DNA of 64,000 nt from Linepithema humile. Its lineage: Eukaryota; Arthropoda; Insecta; Hymenoptera; Formicidae. The notes below the pieces were generated by a model. It was not told the DNA's origin. It saw only the letters and a program-made list of their open reading frames with translations, and searched no databases. Both the position numbers and the translations under genes were made by a program. Location: contig NC_090131.1 of NCBI RefSeq assembly GCF_040581485.1, forward strand, positions 20,906,532-20,970,531, read 5' to 3'. Positions 1-10,262 of this stretch are shown in pieces; position 1 is the stretch's first letter, and each line of letters starts with the position of its first letter.

Positions 1-810
1 ATATTTTTGATGTATACACTTGTTCCGATTAAATTACGTAATCAAATGTTACCATGGCGTTGTTTACCAACTTTTTATTATTAACATTTTTTACTGTACG
101 TATCCCAGATATTTAAATTGTTCAATTGCTCACATTCCGATGTTCAAACGCTCACTTGCCTACACTCATATCGCGTTATCACTGCGTTTTCTTCGTTTAA
201 ATCGTGTAACATCATCGATGTAACTCCATTTGCAGCGAGAATTGAATTATTAAGCGTTATGAGATTGCCAACCGCAATCTATCGCTTACATCCGTGCGAT
301 GTACATCCTGAGCTATATTTCCTAGTGTGTATGTATGTATCTGCAGCTGCATGTGCCGACACGCACGTGGTTAAGAGACGGTGTGTGCTTTCGCACTATG
401 AATGCCACAGCTGCGCACATGTACGAGACTGTTATGGTCCATTGTTACGTAAAGTATAACTTTACAAGCACCTGGTGGAAGTTTTTAACTGTTTGATTAT
501 TACAGAAAGTCTGCTAGATTTCGTCTAAAAAATGTCAGTGCTATCGTAATCAGTTATAATCTGATTATTTGAATTCGAATATGTGGTTATTTATGAGTTG
601 CATTTATCTTTTAATACAGAAATATAGAACTAAATAATAATGCAATATATTTGAAAAAGAAACGAAAAGAAGAAAGCGTGAATCATGCTTATTGGTAGTT
701 TTATAAATTGCAATTATTTTATAAAAGTGTTGCCAGCGTTCATTAGCAATTTTCGAGTACGAAAGGGAGGGCGGTATATCGCTCCTTGGTAGCTAAGAAA
801 TATGGTGGTT

Positions 811-832
811 ATATATATGTATATATATATAT
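811..832. repeat. AT dinucleotide microsatellite
   Basis: An almost uninterrupted alternation of A and T with one G interruption. Intronic simple repeat with no sign of function. Confidence 0.85.
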
Positions 833-2821
833 GGTAATTCAAAATCCAAGATTACTATCTTGAGAGGTGATTAGTCATCAAGGAAGAAGCGAAAAAGCTT
901 ATATAAGTATATGTTCTGAGATCTATTGTTACTCTGAGCGAGTTAAGGAGATTTAAAATCAAGTAATCGAAATTATTAATTTTTTTAATTGCCTTATTTT
1001 TAGTGATTTGATAATTATGATTGATTGGTGACTTTAGCATGAGTAAAAAATAACTTGGATGACACGTAACTCACAAGTCTTACCAATTGAGGGAATTTTA
1101 TTATGAAATTAACTATGAATTCTACTGTGCAGTTGAAGAAAATTACTTTGCGAGATAAAAATTTAAATATATGGTTTTTTGAAAAACATTTTTATTAAAA
1201 AAAATACACGCACACATACATACACAATTTTTTAATATTTAATATGTGAAATATTTGTTTACAGTTTGCGAATATGAATCAATTGCATATTTCATATTAT
1301 TACACCGTGTGTTTCATCTTTCTTCTAATTAACAATTGCGCATGATTGCTTCATCATTCTCCACGTAATGGAAGATCGCAACGAAAATCTTTTTGTCAGT
1401 CTACTATCGTGCAATCACTCCAGCAATTATCTGTCGGCCGCGCTTCAGCTTTTTCCTATTACTTTTCTTTTTCTTTCCGAGGATCTTTCGCATCGTTTCG
1501 CACCTCGCGAAAGAGGATCTAACTTCTTTTCAATTAATTATTTTCCATCATCCGATGCGCGCGCTTGCTTTATCCATTATCTTGTATTTAGCGCGACTCG
1601 CGTCGTCGTCGATGAGTCCCAGCAGCTTTCTTCACCCAAGGGCGAAGTTTTGCCACAGCTCGTCAATAAGACGTTCAAGGACTAATTAAAGTTTCGTAAA
1701 CGTGACTCACCGTTGACGACGCTATCCCGACGGTGGACAATGAAAGTTATTTCCCTTCGTCATTTTCAAGGCGTGAGCGACTTTGCGTGGCTCGTCAGTA
1801 CGCGACGTAACTTTTCTTTTTATATTTTGCACACACAAAACCGTCGGGTTTCGATTGCGGTTCGTCTGTCGTTGCGTCGATGGGTCGACGGAATCCAATT
1901 TTCTTACCTTTGTGCCCGCGGCCTGAATTCCAGTTAGAACTGGCTTTACGGATTTCGACAAGCGTCAGAGATCACGGTTGCCCGAAACGAGATCCCTCCA
2001 CTGTCGGAGTTGTAACCGCGTAACTCGCGAGAGTTTCGCGGTGATTTAAGAGGTTCCGCAGTTAACCGAAGAGAGTAGTAAATTCCGAAACTTTTGGTAT
2101 TTCCGATTCTATTTAGTATTATCAGGGTCGCGAACTCTTTCGAAAGTATCATGTTGCATTGAAAACACTGAATCGTGAAATTCGTTATTTGAAAATTTTT
2201 AGACTTTCCGAAAATTCGAGTTCTGAATGAACTTTTTTCAAATACTTTTACAACAGCAAATTATTGCGGTGTCGCGAAATGGCTAGTAGGTTAAAATATA
2301 TGGAATATTTCGAAATGTCACATAAATATAAAATAGATATTGGCCATAAAGAACACAATGCATAATACAATATTTTCAAAACAATTTACATTAAATAATC
2401 ATATTTCGCGTTTGCTAAATGGAGTTTGTGTTTTTGCAAACATATTGGATGGTTTAGTGCTATTAACTTCAATAGGAATTTACTAACACATTTCCAATCT
2501 ACACTCTTGAACATACTTCCATATGTAAAATTGCGAACACACATAGATTTTGCAGCGGTTGATAGAATATAAAAGCGGAAGTCGCCCGTGTGTATGGCAT
2601 ATCCGCGATAAATGTTTGCCCAAATAGAGTAAATAAACAAGCAGTATATTGCCACACGTATTGATCAGCATCCGAAACATTGAATGCATAAATCGTTAAT
2701 TTGGCGAATGTCCGCGTATACCCGTGCGCGAACGAGTACATCCGTAAATGCTTTGCGAATAATCCATCAACCATCTATATGTTACTAAATATAGAGTAAT
2801 ATTATGATGCCTCTGTGAAAT

Positions 2822-3236
2822 GCTGATAATTTATTAATGAACTACCAAAAGCATTAAAAAAAAATCAATGTTAATATTTATTGCATATGTATAATGTATT
2901 TGAAAATATAATTTGATTTAGTATACATAAGAATTTGTGTAAATTCAGTGCAAAGTGTTTAGCAAATTAGACGAAATGGTCAGAATTATAATACACTGTA
3001 AATGTTAATAATTTAATTAATGTTAATAATTTAATAATTAACAAATGTCAATTATAATTTGATATAAATGCTAATAATTTATTTAATTAATTAAATTAAT
3101 AAACTACCAAGAAGACTAAAAAATTTAAAACTATTATTTATATGTAATGTGTGTTTCAAAATTAATAATTTAATTCCACGGTAGATAAATACTCGTGTAA
3201 AGTTAGTACAGAGTGTTTCGCAAATTAAACAAAATT
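2822..3236. repeat. Diverged tandem duplication, two units
   Basis: Two related AT-rich blocks follow each other, roughly 2822-2976 and 3080-3236. Both contain a TAATTTATTAAT-like start followed by AAACTACCAA or GAACTACCAA (ACTACCA at 2841 and 3113), and both end with a block like GTAAATTCAGTGCAAAGTGTTT then GCAAATTA and a run of A (GTGTTT at 2955 and 3213). Offsets of 272 and 258 between matching blocks show small indels. Between them lies a TTAATAATTTAATTAA-type array at about 3001-3110. It is an old local duplication, not an identifiable transposon. Confidence 0.6.
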
Positions 3237-5457
3237 TATTTTAAATACATATAATTTTAATAGGCTTTTTACCTCGCAATTTATCCTAAAGCGAGTGATT
3301 CAATGACACAATTATAGCTAGCGAATAATTTGGTTTGGCGATGAGAATTTGGATGATTGACCTGGCCGCGCCCGCGTACGGTTCCCGAAATAATACGGCT
3401 GTGTGCAGCTGTCGTAACGCGGACGAGACCCGCGTGCTGCTTTGACGTTTGGTTTGCGGCTCAATTTGCATGTGATAAATGCACGAGCGCGCGCACCTCG
3501 GACCTGTCCCGCTTTTACGGATGACGTACGAGAGGGAACGCGGTCTTCTGCACGCACGAATGCAAAATCGAAACTTTGGTAACATTTTACCTCTTTGCGG
3601 AGACTCCGTTCGATGACCAGCGGCGGTGTCGGCCGTTCGCGGCGTAACTTTGCCACATATTTTACGCCGGTGAACACGCTTATTAGTTGACACGTAAATA
3701 TGCTAATTATGAAAGCGAGCGAGCAATACGGTGTGGTGTTCAAATTATATAAATAACTTCGAAAAATTATGCAGAACTTTAATGTTTGGATAACGACACG
3801 CAATTCAACGTACCGATTGTAAATGATGCGGAACGACATATGGAAATCAGGTTAAATGTTGCACCATAGATATAAAGTCGCTAAGACGTAATTATTCACT
3901 GCTGAGTCCTTTATAATAATGACAAATGACTGCTCCTTCCGTTCGCACTGTTCTCTATTTCTAGGACGCGCTTCCCAGTTGAAACGGCAGCTCCTGCATA
4001 ACGCGCGCGATGCAACTAACGATTCTTTAACTTCTCCGTTATCAAACTTTCGTACGTCGGATCATAAGTATCGGAATAAATTGTTCCAACATATTATCAG
4101 AAGACAACTTTTATGATATTGCATCTAACTTCGATTTGTTGTGATCCGCAGGCAATGTGATTTGCATATAAAAAGATTTTATGCAAAAAACTTGCTCAAT
4201 GCAGATTTCGGTCAATTTGACTCATCAGTATTATTTGATAAATCCGAGACATATTTTACTATATTATAAATACATGAAATATTAATAGAATAAAATAAAC
4301 ATAAAGAACTTAAAATAAGAATTTTCTATCCACGAAAACAAAAATAAAAACTTTTCATATAAAACTGAAATTATTTACAGTTACAGAGCTGCATGTTTTT
4401 GTTGTATTTCTGTTGAAATTAAAAATTATACATTTAATGAATTTTGCATTGGAACTTTTCATATGATATCTTGAAAATTCATGCATAATATTAATTCTCA
4501 TATTTTGTAATTTTAATTAAAATTTTTAAAGGGTGGGATTATATCAGTAATCTACTACGTCTGCATTTCAGCATCCTATTACAGACAAATTAGGATGAGC
4601 TTGAAATTGCATTTTTGCAAAGGCGGGGCTTTTTGCAGAGACTGATATATTGATTTCCGTTTCATCTCAGCGTGACACCGAAAGGAATTAATGCCAGGAA
4701 CACTTCGCGAGTTTATCGCCGGGGCTAAGTTTATCGAAGCTGTCAGAACTTTTTTTTTGTGCGCGCAAAGCTTCTATTCGTGCTTAAGCGAATGGGGACG
4801 ATACAATCGATTTTAAAGTGCGGACATATATTTGCGTCAGATAACAGCCGTTAACGGTATAACTTAGCGTGATTTACGGGTAATACGGCCGTATTTTTAT
4901 GGCACACTGTTCCATTAGCTTCGATGCGCGTGATTTATGCAAAGTGTTCTTGGCGCTTCCGCGAAAGGAACAAGACTACTCTTGCACGTCCACTCACGAA
5001 AGTCGACCGCGTATAAATGTGACCTGTCCGCACACTCGCTTGCGTATAGTCTAAGAATGAATAGCGACTTTTCGGGGTTCGGAGCTAATAATTTTCGGAG
5101 CTCACTAGCATGTGGTCAAAAGGAAGAAAGTGTCGATAAAAGAAATCTATATATTCTTTTTTTTTGCAATTTTAACTAATAGTTTGTTGTTTATCAGCGG
5201 AATAATCTTTGCGATTATTATTGATGATTTTGGTTTTTAAGTTTTTAAAATTAAAATTTAAGTGAAATTTTATGCCTAACTTATTAACTTTAACCAAAGT
5301 ATGAAACTAAAAATGGAATTATTTAAATTTTGTTAAGAAATATATGTGATTTTTTAAACTAATTTCTCAATTAAAAGTAACGACTTTAAAACAATTGACT
5401 AATATTTGTGAATAATCTCACGATGAATTCTTTACATTGTTCTTTTTTTCATTACAG

Positions 5458-5671
5458 GTATCCTGGGTGCGTAGACGGAACGAAGAGCTCCATTTGCTTA
5501 CCATCGGCCTGGACACGTACGCGAGCGACTCCAGATTCTCCCTAGCCTTTAAGAAGCCTAACGACTGGCGATTGCTTCTGCGCTCGGCCACGGAACGAGA
5601 TGCCGGCCTTTACGAGTGTCAAGTCAACGTCCATCCGCCATTAATCAGAACTGTCCATCTAGCGGTGTCAG
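5458..5671 (+). CDS. dpr: dpr-family exon: second half of Ig domain 1
   Basis: Internal coding exon of 71 codons plus one base, encoding part of a Dpr-family neuronal cell-surface protein. Established for the family: Dpr proteins are small two-Ig-domain surface proteins that bind DIP proteins through Ig1 to specify synaptic partners. Seen here, counting from the exon's first residue: VSWVRR at 1-6 with the Ig core tryptophan at 3; the family motif HLLTIG at 12-17; W37 in the E-strand region; D48-G50-Y52-C54, the D-x-G-x-Y-x-C signature holding the second cysteine of the Ig1 disulfide; and HPP at 59-61, typical of Dprs. The acceptor is CAG at 5455-5457 after a T-rich tract, and the donor GTAAGTG at 5672 is near perfect. 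The in-frame ATG at 5437 lies in the intron before the acceptor and is not a start. The partner cysteine and signal peptide must be on upstream exons. The exact dpr paralogue is not resolved. Confidence 0.95.
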
Positions 5672-8062
5672 GTAAGTGAGCGCGTCATTGCGTGTGTGTT
5701 CATCTGACCGTTCGCGGGACTTGGCAACCACGAGGCAATCAAGAGCCGGTATTTCCGGCTACTACTATCAACGAATATGCACTTTGATCTGACGACCGCA
5801 ATGCGGCTCGTAAATCAACGCGTTTGTATAGGGTGTCCTGAGAGAGGAGCCGGACGTGATTTCATCGTTATTGGAAACCGCGAGTATTAAAGATCAAACT
5901 AAGACGGGCGCTTCGCGTAGATTTTGCTTTAATTAGAAAGTTACTCAAAGTTGAATGTTAAACAATTCTGGCTGAAGAGTAATCAATTCCGAATTAATTA
6001 GACAGTCCGCGAATAAAGGCATGTCGACAGACTTGAGGGTACCCTGCATAGTCAATTAAAAACACCTCCTGTTTTTGTCGTAATCACCACCGGCGCATAC
6101 CGTGCTGCTTGTTTCGCAATATATCGCGAAGCTCACGGTCGTTCGCGTATTAACGCGAATGAGGCTAATTTTGCTGCTGGCAAAGATGACAAAGGCCAAG
6201 TGCATTATTCTCTTAATCTACTCTTGTAAAGTGCTTTCGGAAAGTTACTCTCCGTAGACATATAATCCATGTGTCCCGCGTGGCGCGTTTTCGTTGGACC
6301 ATAAATCACAGTCGCCACGTCGTTAGGGTCGTCCTCTTCGCGGCATAATGGCGATCTCGATGCTGTAACGATGTTCTCGTGGCGCTCACGTCCCACGCCA
6401 CTTAATTGGAGTCCCGTCTCTTGCTCGTGTTCCTCCTCTTTCTCTTTTTATTCATATACCTACCTCTGTTCCTCTTCTATTACTGACAAACGTATGTCGG
6501 TCTCAGATATTGATGAGTTGTGCGGTCTCATGCGAATGTTCTTGCTTAAAAATAAGCGAAAAAAGAACTGGAATAGAAAATGTAGACATTAAACTATAAT
6601 TGAGCTGTGATAATGCTGTCTTTCTACAGTCGCGGTGCAGAGAGATATTCAGTCTCGATGATTGAGTATAATACGCATTCTAGTGTACTGCTAAACTCAT
6701 TAGCATTTATCATTGATGCACAACTGGATGTGTTACCGGATAATTCGCGACTGACTCAGCCGACTACCTGTGATTGATTGATAGCGAGCAATATTGTAGT
6801 TGTCAGTCGTATTTGATTAATAACAGACGTAAGACTGATGGACACTTTGAAGATCGGATTCGGGCCTCCATCCAGAACGTCCGATGATGCCTCCGTAGAC
6901 TAACGATTTTAGCTCCATCGTGCGAGTAGTTGAGCAAATAGTTCCGTTGAGATTAATGAGACTAGCGCGCGTTGAAAAGAGAACTTGCAGTTTCAGAATT
7001 TATATATTTGAAAGCGCAATTATAATTATGCGCATAGAATAACTGTGAATTAATCACGGTGCCACGAGCATGAGCGACGTACTTCGCGAAGCATAAATTT
7101 ACGATGACGAGCGTTTCAAAAGTGTCGGTAGAAAGTCTCGTTTCAGAGACTGCAATATTCTTCTCTTCAAGTGATAGTTAAATCTTGCATCGCTATTAGA
7201 CGTAATTTTTTAACTTGTTCTTTTTGCATTTTTTTTTTTGGAAGTCGACAAAAATCAATTATATTACAATCTGCCTGTACGATATTAATTGCTGACCTAT
7301 GCAAAAATATTTGGATAAATGTGTTATGTCATCTGGAAAAGTTTTATCAATCTAATATTTATGAATCACACCTTTCTATACACGTTCAAAAGTTTTCTTT
7401 TCACAGAATATCGATAAAATCTTGTTGAAAGATCGATATTCGACAAATGCAGATATTTATGTTTGTTAGAATGTATTATATTCTAAAGAAGTGTAACAAT
7501 AAGAAAGCTAGGAAGACATAACGAAAGGTGGAGAAATTGCGAGAACGATGGGAGAAAAAAGAACAAAAGAGCGGAATAGCGCGATAGATGAAATCAATAA
7601 GTACGCAGATATCGAAATATTTTTCAGTAGCTGCAATAGAGGGTTATGAAATATCTGACCGAAATACCAGGTACCGGAATAAATTCTGCTCTGTGCGCGA
7701 AATAAACGGAATATTTCGCGGATCCAAATGGCGGAACGAACGTGCGCTATATTATTCTTCGACATATCGCTCGGCTTTCGTTTTAACTTATAAAGTCTGC
7801 TCGAGCGTATCATTTTTCCATCATTTTCAGTTGAATATCGATACGGCTAGTAGAGATTTTTCTTGCACATTAAGAATCTCGAGAAATAAGATGTAGGATT
7901 TAGTAGAACAGACCGAGTCCTTCTGTCGCACGTTGCACCAATACAGGTTCCTAGTACAAGTTTCCTATGTGTATACAGCACTTTTCGTATTTTCTCATGA
8001 TTTTTTAATTATGAATAATAAGATGGTATCTCGGTTATTTGAAAGAAAAGAGTGGACTATAT
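5672..8062. other. Intron stretch, one short hairpin
   Basis: Mixed AT-rich intron sequence with a somewhat GC-richer first 1.5 kb. The only structure noted is a 10 bp perfect inverted repeat, GAATATCGAT at 7406-7415 and its complement at 7432-7441, around a 16-base spacer. Open frames here show no protein-family resemblance. Confidence 0.6.
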
Positions 8063-8235
8063 CCGAGAAAAAATAGTATAATATGGTCAGATATAAATAT
8101 ATATAATTAGTTATGAAAAGATCTGATAACATGTAATATTTTATACGATCATATAAAATTACACATGTTATGAAATCTTTTCATAACTAATTATATATAT
8201 TTATATCTGACCAATTATACCATTTTTTTCTCAGG
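8063..8235. repeat. Long fold-back palindrome, about 173 bp
   Basis: A large inverted repeat. The core arms 8084-8122 and 8175-8213 are exact reverse complements over 39 bases. The similarity continues outward with small mismatches to CCGAGAAAAAA at 8063 and TTTTTTCTCAGG ending at 8235. It also continues inward, through an ACATGT block on each side, to a nearly self-complementary centre around 8138-8158. A transcript would fold into one long AT-rich hairpin. It could be a fold-back MITE or, since it is transcribed within a gene, a source of double-stranded RNA or a small-RNA precursor. No clear target-site duplication is visible. Confidence 0.85.
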
Positions 8236-9784
8236 CATTTATCGAATACTTTTACGACTTATTCTTTGACGTTAACGTGATTAATGATGTATGTATGTCG
8301 ACATGAAGAGTGCGAGACACTCTGAATTTAAGCTTACAACAATATTACTCTTGAATGTATTTACAAAAATCAGTAACTTTTGCTTATTTTCGACGGAAAG
8401 ACGTGTGAAATGACGTTATGAATATTAGCAAAAAAAAATTTAATTGTAAGAGTTGTTATTTTATGAGACTTTTTATGAATATTTTATGAAGCTTATTAAT
8501 CTCAACATCGCATTTATTTTAGAGTTTAAAATGTATAACTATTTTAATTTATTTTTGACATTGCCATTTGATATATGTTCGTATTACATTCTCTCAAATT
8601 GTGGATCAGGGGAATATATCCCGTCTACGGGGCTTTAATTATATTATATAATACAATGTAATTTTAATTGTAAAATGAATATAGATGGTTTGTTAAATGT
8701 GAACGGATAAGCTAAAAAAAATTAAATTGTCTCGTTGCAAGAATTCAATACACTTAATCATTATTAATAGCAAATTTTTTTTTGTCACATGAATTAGTTC
8801 CAATCTATTGTGTGAAATATTTCTGTATATTTTTATATTATACTTGTGTGACACATTTAGATTCATATCAGTCAATGAAGTTCGCAAACATATTTTTTTC
8901 TTCTTGTATATCATTGAGGATTGGCTGCATTAACTATTTTCGCGTTCCAGAAGTTCTTTTATGACGCAATACATACGAAGACTAGTTTTTTTTCATATCT
9001 GATAGTATTCCTGGAACTCATCTGTTGAAATCGGTTTTATGATTATCTTCTTCGATATCGTCAAAATATCTCTTTTTCCCTCATAACTTGATCCTTATAA
9101 ATTTTATGTAACATTTCACGAATTTTGAATTCAATTTTTTTCACTAAAAATTTAAACTTCACTAAAAGTTTCATATTTGTTCTTTGTTCCAATATATCAG
9201 CCGCGTCCGCCATCGCTTTCCATCAAAACACAAGAACACGTTTCTGCGGTAATTGCTTCCATAAATTAATCAAAGTTAGCCATATTACTGGTAATAGCTC
9301 TTTTAAGGGTTGTCATTTATATTTGATCTTTACTATTCATCTAAAAAATAAACTTGAGAATTTAATTAATTAATAATAAATAGATATTACCGTTGCTATA
9401 TAAGCGAACAAAACTTTTACAATGTGTTATTTGTTGTAATCTTCGTACGTATTTAATTACAAAATTAAATTTATAAATCATTGTTACACAATTTCTGATG
9501 CAATAATATGTGGATAAAATTTCTGGATATATCTTCGTAAAATTAAAGTGTGATTATTCCATTTCTGCGAGCTAATTATCGTCTACGTGAGGATTCTCTA
9601 TTACTGCAGCTAAAATACTCTTCGCCATGTTATCATTTATCAAAGGTTGTCATTTTCAGTATTTAAAGCTATTGAAGCGTCTAAAATGGGTTTCTAGCTA
9701 TTTAAAGATCCCGTAAGATTTTGGTGCTCTATTTGTCACTCATTAGCACATGATCGGCGTAGTTGTAGTTGTAGTTTATACGTT
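8236..9784. other. AT-rich intron stretch
   Basis: AT-rich sequence with many short poly-T and poly-A runs. A GTAGTT-type trinucleotide-like repeat at 9759-9778 abuts the transposon-like element that follows. No coding potential is recognised. Confidence 0.6.
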
Positions 9785-9939
9785 CCCTGGTAGAAAAATT
9801 ACCATGGTGCTAGGCTGGCGCTAACTTACTTGCCCCACTGCCTGATAAGGAGCTAGTATGGCATGCAGACTAGCGCCAGACACAAAATCATCACATTCTT
9901 CCAGTCTAATACCCGACTTAATCGACTAGTGAGGCGTTA

Positions 9940-10023
9940 GCTAGCTCTAGTGTAATGCTATCTAGCCGTGGTGTGGCGCACGCTAGTTCTGATGTTGTAC
10001 TATCTAGCCATGATGTGGCGATA
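9940..10023. repeat. Two 42 bp tandem units inside the TIR element
   Basis: Units 9940-9981 and 9982-10023 both begin GCTAG(C/T)TCT and share TATCTAGCC followed by GTGGCG near the end. A third partial unit starts with GCTAGTTCT at 10024. Such subterminal repeats in transposons can be transposase-binding sites; that role is inference here. Confidence 0.75.
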
Positions 10024-10054
10024 GCTAGTTCTCACGCAGTTCTTATTTTACTAT

Positions 10055-10098
10055 ACTAGAAGTAGTCTGGAGTAAACTAGCGCCAGGCTACTTCTAGT
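10055..10098. repeat. Hairpin inside the TIR element
   Basis: ACTAGAAGTAGTCTGG at 10055-10070 is the reverse complement, with one mismatch, of 10083-10098. The 12-base spacer itself contains ACTAG. Confidence 0.8.
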
Positions 10099-10262
10099 CA
10101 GACATTATTAACATAGTATATTTCTAGCGCCTCGCTAGAAATAGCTTGACGCTCGCGCCACGTCAAAACTAAATTTATTATATTAAATGGGGATACAACA
10201 TGTGACAGTCAAGATGGGAGCTAACTAGACATCAGGATCTAGCATGGCACTTTCTACCAGGG

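Larger units (their letters stand above)
1..5457 (+). other. 3' part of upstream dpr intron
   Basis: This stretch ends in a pyrimidine-rich tract and CAG at 5455-5457, the acceptor of the first exon. It should be intron because that exon starts in the middle of an Ig domain, so earlier exons must exist. I looked for the expected preceding exon, which would carry the B-strand cysteine of Ig1 followed by a GT donor, and did not find it, so this intron probably extends beyond the window. Contents: an AT microsatellite near 811-832, a diverged tandem duplication at 2822-3236, and a GC-richer patch at about 3350-3660 with overlapping open frames on the minus strand that look like chance frames. 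Nothing else is recognisable. Confidence 0.8.
9785..10262. mobile_element. Non-autonomous TIR element, CTAG-rich
   Basis: A 478 bp block bounded by a perfect 12 bp terminal inverted repeat, CCCTGGTAGAAA at 9785-9796 and its complement at 10251-10262, with a looser match extending inward (ACCATGGTGCTAG against GCCATGCTAGATC in the complement). A dinucleotide TT flanks both ends and may be a target-site duplication. The interior is unlike the surrounding intron: I count 17 CTAG tetranucleotides, four TAGCGCC motifs, two 42 bp tandem units and a hairpin. There is no transposase frame, so it would depend on an element elsewhere. I cannot name the superfamily with confidence. Confidence 0.75.

Noticed and set aside
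3286..3839. Overlapping minus-strand frames of 135 and 173 codons
   Set aside because: Two frames over the same GC-rich patch with no motif and no clear coding bias.
5437..5457. ATG at 5437 as start codon of a small Ig protein
   Set aside because: It lies in the pyrimidine tract just before the acceptor AG, and the protein that follows starts in the middle of an Ig domain.
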